From: Reticulitermes lucifugus
Lineage: Eukaryota; Arthropoda; Insecta; Blattodea; Rhinotermitidae
Assembly (NCBI GenBank): GCA_026260175.1
Contig: JAKCWW010008001.1
Location: forward strand, 1 to 27,407
Length of the DNA stretch: 27,407 bases
Direction: 5' to 3'
Shown here: one piece after another, positions 1 to 10,200 of the stretch
Numbering within the stretch: the stretch's first letter is position 1
How the letters are laid out: each line of letters opens with the position of its first letter
Notes under the pieces: generated by a model
Told to the model about the DNA's origin: nothing
Seen by the model: the letters and a program-made list of their open reading frames with translations, nothing else
The model's database searches: none
Position numbers and translations under genes: made by a program

Positions 1-189
1 GTTACCTTGGCGTCGTCGTGGGGCTAAACCCAACAAAACCAAAGACCGGGGACCACGACGACCACCAAGGGACTCCAACCTCACCCTCTCACAGCTGGAT
101 GGAATTTTGCCTCCCATGGCCGAGACGAAATTTGGAAGTTACTTGTAAGCGGCTAGGTTCAGAGTGATTTCCTCAATCACGCACAGGTA

Positions 190-296
190 GGAAGTAAACT
201 CGGGAGAGGAGGGGAAATGGAGGGGAACCAAGTAGGAGGGGATTGATGCGCGCGACGAAAGTCCGTGGTTCGAGTTCCGCAGGGAGTGCTGGGAAA
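190..296 (+). repeat. tRNA-like dispersed repeat fragment
   Basis: A polymerase III B-box-like string, GGTTCGAGTTCC, lies at 267-278. It is preceded by a GC-rich stretch unlike the AT-rich surroundings. This fits the head of a tRNA-derived SINE or a similar dispersed repeat. No convincing A box or cloverleaf is visible, so it is not a tRNA gene. Positions 1-189 are also GC-rich and not recognised; they may belong to the same repeat or to another one. Confidence 0.35.
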
Positions 297-302
297 ACTC
301 CC

Positions 303-415
303 GGCACAAGACCATAGCTGTTATGTTGAGCGTTCACATATCCAGTATGTTGACACCAAGCTTCATCACTAAACATAATGAGGGTGGAGTCTATTTCTTC
401 AGCATGCACCCCATG
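303..415 (-). pseudogene. DDE transposase fragment (Tc1/mariner/IS630-like)
   Basis: Read on the minus strand this gives a short peptide with the block IMFSDEAWCQHTGYVNAQ. It resembles the FSDE-AW-x-x-x-GYVN segment around the second catalytic aspartate of Tc1/mariner-like DDE transposases and related arthropod elements. The frame upstream is broken by stops, and downstream the reading runs into the tRNA-like repeat at 190-296. Only a relic of about 35 codons remains. The exact superfamily is uncertain. It lies in the intron downstream of the last visible ENOSF1 exon. Confidence 0.5.
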
Positions 416-426
416 AAGGTACTAGT

Positions 427-809
427 TCAAAAAAATTCAGTCACATTTCATGATCTGTGTCATGGAGTTTGTGTTGACACTGTCACTGGGTAAGTAGTTC
501 CCTTGTCATATATGAATGCAAGTGCAGTGCTGTGGCTGGTGACACACAACCTGACAATCTCTCTCCAATAACAAGTGTGTGGGCAAGCCAGTAAGTGGGC
601 TAAGTTTTATACAATAACCAAAACAATGGGAAGTGACTAGTGACATCTGTCAGAGAAACTACTGTCCTTTTATAACAGGTGTCATTAGATCTAATACTGG
701 AAAGGATAAGGACAATGGTGATTGAATTATTTGCTTATAGCAGCAAAGAAATACCAGCAGTAGAAACCATGAGGCATACCCCTTGAATGCAGAATGATGT
801 TTGTAGGAA
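427..809. other. Intronic stretch, nothing recognised
   Basis: This AT-rich non-coding stretch lies in the incomplete intron 9 of ENOSF1. I find no reading frame, no ENOSF1-like terminal exon on the minus strand and no named repeat. Confidence 0.5.
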
Positions 810-1021
810 TGCATTATTCAGTGTGTACTTGACTATAACTGCACAACCCCATGCAATATTTAGTGTGTCCACTTGACCACAACTGTGAAACTCCATTCAA
901 TATTCAGTGCGTACTTGACTACAACTGTGTAACTCCATGCAATATTCAGTGTGTACTTGACTACAACAGTGTAACTCCATGCAATATTCAGGGTGTACTT
1001 AAGTATAACTGTAAAACTGCA
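810..1021. repeat. 42-bp minisatellite, five units
   Basis: Five head-to-tail units begin near 810, 852, 896, 938 and 980. Each contains the core CAATATTCAGTGTGTACTTG or a close variant. The period is 42 bp except the second unit, which is 44 bp because of two extra bases. Units 3 to 5 share one reading frame because 42 is a multiple of three, but the 44-bp unit breaks frame with unit 1, so coding is unlikely. It lies 46 bp past the end of ENOSF1 exon 9. Confidence 0.85.
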
Positions 1022-1066
1022 TGCCTCACCCTACCTCATAACTCCAGGATTTGATGTTAACATTAC

Positions 1067-1248
1067 CTTAGGAGCAATGTAGTGGGCACGTACAACATTT
1101 ATTGGGTTCTCAAAGTGCTCATGTTGCTGGTCTGTGAACTCGATCATTCTACCCTCTGTTGTGCCAGTCAGACAAATGTAGTCGAATATTTGGAGGTGCT
1201 GCACCATTTCACATAGACCCACTCCACCCGCATGAGGACAGACGGGCA
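1067..1248 (-). CDS. ENOSF1: ENOSF1 exon 9 (last in window)
   Basis: It encodes residues 351-411, including [16 protein letters not shown] with the catalytic H356. The acceptor is ATTTCAG and it enters in phase 1. The donor AAG|GTAATG leaves in phase 0. Without splicing, translation would add eleven residues and stop at about 1031. Confidence 0.93.
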
Positions 1249-4200
1249 CTGAAATGGATAGTGACTTAGGTTTCAAATTTTCATCACCTCTGTCTTTGTC
1301 CGTAACACAGTAGTAATGTATGGTACAGTCAAAAGTCTGTGAATATTTTCAGAAGCTGTTACACACCACAGCACTTTGCAAGACTTGAGGCCTACAGGCT
1401 TAGAGGAAGTGATGTTACTGTGTCAGTGCTTTATCATCAGAACAGAATAATATCCACAGGCTTACCAGAAGTGTTTATCATTATAGTGTTTGATATGCAG
1501 ATTCTATAACTCATACAAACCTCCAAGTTTTTTGGCCATAAAGTAGACAGAAAGGACCTCATTGACTCCCCCTATACGGCATGAGTCAATTTGGCAATAC
1601 TGCATTGCACTTGCCTGAAGGAACTGCTTAAACATGACACGATTGCAACACATCTCTCCTGTAGCTACTCCAATTCCCAGTGGCTTTAGTGCCTGCAATA
1701 CAATGGAAATAGATCTGAGAATTATAGATAAGTAGAATTTTACAATTAGTAAGCAATGACACCTGGTGTTCCCTGTTACCACAAACAGTCAATGACGACC
1801 GAATACCGGTGGGATATCCAAAGTATACACTATTAAAGAAGAGAGGAAATGCTGTTCCTTCCTTATAAACACGAACATCAGTGTAAAGGCCAGTGCCTGG
1901 GCCTCAAGGTGGCAGCCCCACCAAGGCACTCGGGTTTCGTGGGCTAATAACTCGCGAGCTCTTAAACAAACCTTATTAAAGAAACGGAAGCAATGACAGA
2001 ATGAATAATAATTAAATACCTTTCTGGCAATAGGACCTGGAGTTTTAACTTTTTTAGCATTCTTTACAAAGTTAAAATGGACACCTTATGTAGACATCAT
2101 GTCTGCTGCTGTGCTATGACCTAGAATATGTGCCTAAACTGTTGCACCCTTTTTTTTTTTAATATGTCTGGGAATTCCAATTTTCACCCGTATTTAACCA
2201 ATAATGTTCACTTTACTTAAGGCTATAATTAGACAAAGACGCCACAAATAAGCTTAATAAACTGCAAAAAATAATTTGGGGAATTTGTATATTACATTAG
2301 GGAATACAGCATTCACATTCTTGTCGTTACTTCTCTCACACATTTTGTAGGTTTACCTTGGAGATGGTTGTGTGACCCAAAATATCATCAGGCGAGGTTG
2401 GCTCTTCTATCCATAATGGTTTGAATTCTGCCAGCTGCTTCATCCATTCAATAGCTTGCTCAATGTCCCACACCTGGTTAGCATCTACCATCTGGTCAGA
2501 GATGTGAGAATTACTTCAGTTTTATCAAGTAAATTATATGAGCTTCCAGAACAAACTTACATTGTTTATTCTGTGCATTGTGACAAATGAAGTGCATTTA
2601 TTGATGTTACGTAAGTTTCTTACATTCCAGAACAAAGTCTGAAAGGTAATAAAAGAAACAGATGTGAGATTCCATTCTAAAGTGTTTGGGCGATGGTCTG
2701 TTATGCTTAGGATTACTGGATTTCTGGACTAGGCCATGATCTAGTATTTGCAAGGGAATTCTCTCTTAACAGACCAAACTGAAAGGTGCCTCCACCTTTA
2801 TGCATGAAGAATGGAAACCAGTACACTTTCCTGAATGTTGAGTTCTGTTGGGAATATTAGGTGATGGACAAAATTTGGGAAACCAGTGAACCTAAGATTT
2901 GATAGTGCAAATAACTCTATAGATTGTAAATTCTTCATGCATCTTTATACTCTAAATGCTGGTCAAGAAACTTAAGCAATGGTTCAAAGTATAGGAAGTC
3001 TCTACATTATGATGGCTCCATCTTAATTTTCAGCCACCACCCCAAATCCCACTGTTGCATGTTTTGTTAATATAGTAGTGCATTATTATGATGACAGTGT
3101 TTAAACATATAATTTTTTCGAGATATTAAGATGATTTGTAATTATGCCACATTTGTGATTTCTACAAACAATTGTAATTCCTATATCAAAATAAGAAAAT
3201 GTCTGCATTTAAAAATTATTTAGTTAAACTATAATCAAATCATGTCCTTGGGTTTTTGTAGACTGAATCTAATGCTAACTTCAGCTTCTGGGGCATATGT
3301 TGAAAGTATTCCACCACAGTGACTGCTGTGTACACCAAAATACCAGTTACAACATATGACATGATTAAACCCCCAAAATCCAAAGTTACCTAACATACTC
3401 GATTGTTACATTGAAATTAAGCATTCGTGGTAATTACTCGTACTTATATCTTACCAAGGACATTTATATGCTAAGGACTGATGTGTAATATAGTTGTGTG
3501 TACCAGCTTATTGTCCCAACCGATGATATCTCGTACCATTGCACATCTGTGACGATCATCTTCCAGATTTTTGCCCACCTTCAATTTAAAGGCTGTAAAG
3601 CCACTGGCAAGATATTCAGAACACAACGTTTTCACTTGTTCGTTTGAGTAACCCATCCATCCTGTAAATACCATATAATACAGAGTCCTTAGTTTACGTC
3701 AAAAATATTGTTGGTCAGTTCCCACCACTTTTCCAGGGTGCACATATTGTAGTTAAATGCACTGTGGTTAATATTACATTTTCAGTTGCATTTTATTTAT
3801 TTAAAAAGGTGATACGTTTAGTTCAGTGTATTACCGTTAATACCTGTATTTGGTTCTTACCATATTTAAAGAAGTTGCTGGAGTTTCCTTCAATTTCCAG
3901 ACGTATGTCACGTCTAACAAACACACTGTTTATTTCATGTCAGAGTTCTGGTGGTGAAATTGAAGGAACTACAGCCTGAACGTTTTTTTTAGATCGCACA
4001 GACTCAGATCTGGTAAATGGGAAGGGCTACAATCTCCAGCTTATTGTTTGTTCTGTCAACAAAAACACTCTAAAGAACTTATAGAATTGTTTCTTTGTTT
4101 GCTGTTTCACGGTTCTTTACCTTTTTTTTTACCTGTACTGCTGCTGCCACTACTGCTGCTGCTACTACTACTACTAGTGATAATAGTAATGGTGGTGGTA

Positions 4201-7200
4201 GTAGTAGTAATAGTAGTAGTAGTACACTTACGGTGGATTACGTTAAACAGAAAAATGCAGAATTATAACAGTTACACTGTTATGTTGTGATTACCAGCTT
4301 GAGTTGTGTAGGCTGGATATCCAACCCTCCTCATTTGCTCCTCTCGTCCCTCCTTGCCAGGCTGCATTTCTTTTAACATTGCAATGGCTTCCTCTTTTGT
4401 TATCACATCAGAACTGAAATGAACTCCAATATCACTTATTTCATTATGTAACAGTTAGACTCCTTCAAGGATTGTGCAGGAAGTCTTCATAAGATTGAGA
4501 ATATCAGCTTGCATGAGACTTTGGGTTCTAACAGCAGTGTGCAGTAATGTCACATTCTTCTAGGACGTGATACCAAATTGTTTGATAGATACATACTGAT
4601 GTTTCAGAGGAATCTGCTCCCTCCATATACAGTGAAGACAGAAACAGCAGTTTCATCTAAAACACTGATGCCTATCTACAACATAGTGACTCATCCAAAC
4701 AATGCTTAACCTTTTAAAGACCTGCATTTGCAGGACAAACTCATGCAGGAAATAACTCCTAAAAATTCATTTCATATATTTAGGCAACAAGGAAATTTAC
4801 TGCATTTTTAAGCCATGCTGCTTAATCTCTGTTTTATTTTCCACAAAATGCTGTTTATTTCATAATTTTATCTTTTTCTGTTCAAATAATACTCAAGTTC
4901 TTCATAAAGCATGCACTAACATTTAAATAACCACCTCAGGAGGATAAAGGTTAATATTAAAACAACAGACCATTTCATCTCACAACCTATTTCCCTAAGT
5001 CTTGTCTATGCCTGTGTCTCCCAAGTGGCCTTTTTCTATAATGTTTCAGCTGAAATTTTGTATGCATTTCTAGCTTTTAGGTTTCTCGATTCTTAAAAGA
5101 AGGATAGGTTTTATGACTTACATGTAATAAAGGCCACATGGATGATAACAGAGGCAAACCCATGTCCATAAACAAAAATCGAAAAGCAATGCTACAGATG
5201 ATTCGTGAATGTCAAGTGATCACTGAAAGACCCATCCTGCTTCAGACGTTTTCTGAGAAAAATTGGTTATAAAGCAGTAAGATGGATAGGGTACATGCTA
5301 AAATACAGCCTGGAAAGTAAATACTTATGCATTGGTGGTCCCTTACATATATCTGAAGTCAATTGTTGAAACTAGCTGCTCTGGTTCCATGTCCACCAAC
5401 AGCTTCCACAAAGGTTTCTGTTGGACTCGAGCCCATAAGTCCCACAACGCATTTATAATAGCTGCAGTGGCAAGATGGGTGACTCCTTTCTCAGGACCTA
5501 CCTGAGTAATTGAAAGTTTAAAAAACTTCTTAGAAATATTTTACCATAATAATATCCATAATAATTTTTGTGGCAATATGAGTGACTTCCTTCTCAGGTC
5601 CCAGAAAATTTCAGAAAATGAAAATAACGGCAGTAATACTGTAGTGTAATTAATTTTATTTCAGTTGATAGTGTTGTTGGCTTCGCTAGGATTATTTTTA
5701 TGTCTGGACCCAAGATATTCTTGTCAATAAGAGGAATATACTATTCAACAAGGGTTTGGCAACATGGATGAAAACAACTGTTTTGCATGTGTCATTGCAA
5801 GACTGTCTCAACCTCATAATTAAAAAAACTTCCATCATGTCACATTTAAAAAAGTGGGCAGCTTTTTCTTAATAAAAGTCCATGAAATTAAAAAACTGAT
5901 GTATTTCCCTATTATTAAACATGTATTCTCTCACTTGCAGTAGGAGTGGCAAAAGTTTCTGGTAAATTGCTAATGCATTTCCTGACATGAAATGCCGTAT
6001 ACTAAACATTTGAACCCTGGACGTGGTCTTCAGAAGGTGTTCAGTATGCACAGTATTACCTTCCAGCTGGGAAGAGTTTATCTTCACTCAAAACGAGGTG
6101 CAGTAAGGGCCATCTACATCCTCAGACCCCAGCTACTTTCCCCAGGGTGATCAAGAACTACATCTTTTCCAGCAAAGTGAGCATATGATCTAGTTCATGA
6201 CGTGAATCTTTCCAAAAACACACAGAACTTCTAGAATTAAGACTGCTGCAGTGGAACTTCCTGGCTAAAGAAACAAGAATATCCCTATTCAGGAAGATGA
6301 ATGAAAAATTGTCCAGATATTGTAGAATGCAGGATTCTCTTTGCATCTGCAGTGATGTAAATGGCCTGATGGAAGAACTGGGTTTTCCACATGATCCCAA
6401 AGAATGGGGACTTCACAGATGCATCAAAACTAGACAGAGGTGAGTGGTTAACTTCATGCCCTGGCCGCCTTACCTGCGGGAAATAACCCTGGTACCCATT
6501 AAATAGGAGGTTGGGTGGACCCCAGAGCCGGTCTGGACGTTTTGGAGATGAGAAGAGTCTCTTTCCCCTATCAGGATTCGAACCCTGCCCATCCAGCCTG
6601 TAGCCTAGTCGCTAGTTGCTATACCAACTAAGCTACTCCTGTTTCTCTTGTGAGGATGTTTCAGCATGGAGCTTCTTCATTTACATATCTAATAGGATGA
6701 CTTGCTCTTCTTGACAGGATCATAACAATACTAATATTCATACTGCCATGCCATGACCAAGTATCTGTGATGAAAATGATGTTCCTTCTTACCCATCGTA
6801 ACTGTGAATCATTGGTCAGTTTTCTCCAGAAGCCAGCAAAATCATTGAAAATCTGACTTGCATCCTGACCAACTACAAGTGGTGACAGAGATTTTACAGC
6901 AGCAACAACTGTATAAAATACACCAAAACTTCATGTTAAATACATACATCATGAATATGTTACTCAAAGACATAAATAAACTTTCAAGACACCTGTATTC
7001 ATGTACTGTTACAAAGCAGCAAAAGCACTTCTTTGTCACTGCCAGGGGTTTTGCTGAAGGAAATTTCACTGCAAAATTAAATTGCTTATTTGCTGTAACA
7101 GTCTTCTGGTGATAAAATTAACAACAAAAAGGGGCATGAAAGTATACTGAAATAATGAGATTGCTTATTTGTTTTTGTAGTAGTAGTAGTAGTAGTTGTT

Positions 7201-10200
7201 GTTGTTGTTGTTATTTTCATTGTTGCTGCTGCTCCTGTTGTTGTTGTTGTCGTCGTCGTTGTTGTTGTTGTGACACTGCTTAGTGACAAATACATCAAAG
7301 CATAAAACTGAATTCCAAACAGATATAGAAGAATCTGAAACTGAAAAGTGATGTCTACATAACTGAAAACAGATCTCTCTTGAAGTCTGGACTTTCTAAG
7401 CCAATTGTATGTCAGGTGCTTTGAAAACATAGTTTGATTCCCAGATCTAGACTCAAATCCTGAGCAGTTGCATACATGACTATATGGTATAATTAAGTGC
7501 GTTAGACATCTACATAAAGATGAATATTTTGTGGCTTCATATGAAAACTCTCGAACGTTTTAACAGATTTATTTTAAGCTTGTCATGGGAAGTTCAACAT
7601 TGCTCCTAAACTAATAATGAGATGTAACTGGGCCATGCCATGGTTCAGGCAGTTAGTTGCTGGCCTCCCAATGTGGAGGCCCAGGTTCAATCCCAGGCCA
7701 GTCCGTATGGGATTTGTGACAGCAAGATTATAGTACGTATATGGAACAAAAGTAATAGTGTCCGTAGAAGGTTAAAAAGTTGTTGTGTTGTTTCTGAAAC
7801 CCTTCAAAAAATCAAAGAAAATAGAGCCTCTTTAATTTATGTAGAACTTAAAACAGACTGCTATATATCTCAAGTGTAAAATTTGAGGTTTTCATTGCAG
7901 TGAATATTTATATTGTGGTCTTCTGTGTTGTGACACCGTGTAATCTGGTAGGTGGGTACCGACATTACAGAGGAACATGCCACATCCATCTTTAGAGTCA
8001 CAATGACTTCAACCCTAAAGTGGAGGCATTGGATTAGCAGGGTATTCCGTTTTCACTAAATGCAAATACAAGAGAAACTTGTGTGACTATATTATAATTT
8101 GTTGCCCATCTAAAATTGTAGAAATAGAATCTATCACACCACATGCTGGCACTGTTTATAAAGACAGAGAATACATTGGTGATGGTGTGTCACATGATTT
8201 CTGAACTTGTCCACCATCTTTGAATTCTGAACAGAAGAATAATGCAATAATACTACAAGAATAAATACACTTACTGATATGTGTCAGGTGACCGACTGCC
8301 ACTGATCCACAGCTTTCCACTTACCTATTTCATTCCCACGGCCAATAGTGAAAGTCAAGCCATGACCCTCCACATCACTTTCTGTATAGACAGTGACATA
8401 TGCACAGGAATAGTTGCAGTCCACATGCTGCCAATGTAGAAATTTGAAATTAGAAATTTTATTTTAATATTCTATAAATCCATAAAATGTCACATGTTGG
8501 ATACAGAACATGTAAATAGGAACACATACACGCTATCAACAGAACACTTAGAAGTAGCATAATAAATAAAATTGTTAAAATTTAAATATATGGCAACATA
8601 TATGGAAAACAAAACACTCGTTCATTCCAAGTTAGGTACAGGATAGTGTTAACATACACAATAACAGAGCAATTTGTGCCAGAGTACCAAGACATGTAGA
8701 ATATCTAAAGTATAGCTATAGACAATTACACTACATGCCAAAGGGAAAGAAATTATCTAGAAAATGACGTGGCTTCAGACAGTCAAATGTCCTCAACAAT
8801 AAGGCTTGTGAGCAGTACAAAACAGTATACATACACACATACATACAGTTCACATTTCACAGATCCAAAACCTGTCAGAGGACAGCCGGATGTGAAACAA
8901 GTAACAGTAGTACAATACACAAACAAGGCAAGACAAATAACAGCACACACAAAATCAAATCTGTATAACAGAACATAGACACATATTAAAAAGTTGCACA
9001 AAAATTTGATAGAATAAGATATAACATTATACTATGATATAATATAATACAATATAATATAAAGAAATGTTTTAAAATTTATAAAATTAGAGTGACTGTA
9101 AACATAAATTATTTGCTAAATGTATCTGATAGTTCCATCTCATTTTAACATAGAATAGGATGAAAGTTAATGCCTTGAGAAGGATTTATAATGAAAATGT
9201 TCTTGTAATGAACAAAAAGAATGTACATGTAAAAACTGTTTCAATTGTGCTTCGAATTTCTTAAGGTCATCTGATGAATCTTTGATGTGTGGTGGAAGAT
9301 TATTGTAAACCTTTAATCCTGAATAGTAAATTACCTTTTGATATTTTGTCAGTTATGATATGGGCTGATGAAGGTTGTAATGTCTGGTATTTATACTATG
9401 AATCTCTGAATTTACTACAAATTCGTTCTTACTTTTGATGACGAAAAGCATGAGAGAAAGTATGTATTGTGATGCCAAAGGTAAAATCTCCAGTTTCCTA
9501 AACAGATTTTTGCATGAGACCCTCATTTTACAACCCAGCATAATTCTAATTGCTTTCTGAAGATTTTTACGCTATGAGGTGAGCTACCCAAAAATGGTAA
9601 ACCATAATTTATAATTGAATTGAAATAGAGTGGTATACAGTTTTCAAGGTATTTAGAGACATATATGATCTCATTATGTAGCAAACCGCACTTAACTTTG
9701 AATTAATATGCTCAATATGTAATTATTGTATCATTGATATATTTTCCAAGAAATTTAATATTGGATATGGTTGTAATATGTTTATTGTCATGAGCAATTT
9801 TAATATCACTTATGGGATTACTACTATTAGTTGTAAACTGAATATAATGTGTTTTATTAAAATTTATGATAAGTAGATTTACTTTGAACCATTCATTTAT
9901 ACAATTGAAAGCAGTATTTATATTTACTCGGAAGTCGTTTAGATTTGGACTTGTAACTAGTATACTAGAATCGTCTGCAAACAATATAGGTATGGTTTTG
10001 TCGTTTATAGCTTTGGGTAAATCATTTATGTAGAGGAGGAACAACAATGAGCCCAAGATCGATCCCTGCGGAACTCCATGTTTTGTTTTTTCCCCACGTA
10101 GAGAAATCATGTAGGTTAAGATCGTTGTTTGCAATTAAGACCCTCTGATACCTGTTTCTGAGATATGATTCAAACCATAACTTAGCTTTACCTTTTAAAC

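Larger units (their letters stand above)
3662..4294 (-). other. ENOSF1 intron 5
   Basis: This intron holds a strand-switching trinucleotide microsatellite (4135-4224) and, at about 3861-3887, a segment similar to one in PAK1IP1 intron 2. Nothing else is recognised. Confidence 0.5.

Noticed and set aside
810-1021. A CRISPR-like array or a repetitive cysteine-rich protein.
   Set aside because: The units are contiguous with no spacers, and the second unit has two extra bases that break the frame. It is a minisatellite in an intron of a eukaryotic gene.
7086-7430. A polythreonine-containing protein on the minus strand.
   Set aside because: It is a translation of the compound trinucleotide microsatellite inside ENOSF1 intron 2.
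8769-9001. Overlapping open frames on both strands beside the LINE.
   Set aside because: No motif is present. The stretch reads like the 3' untranslated region of the LINE, with a T/G-rich style similar to that of the second copy.
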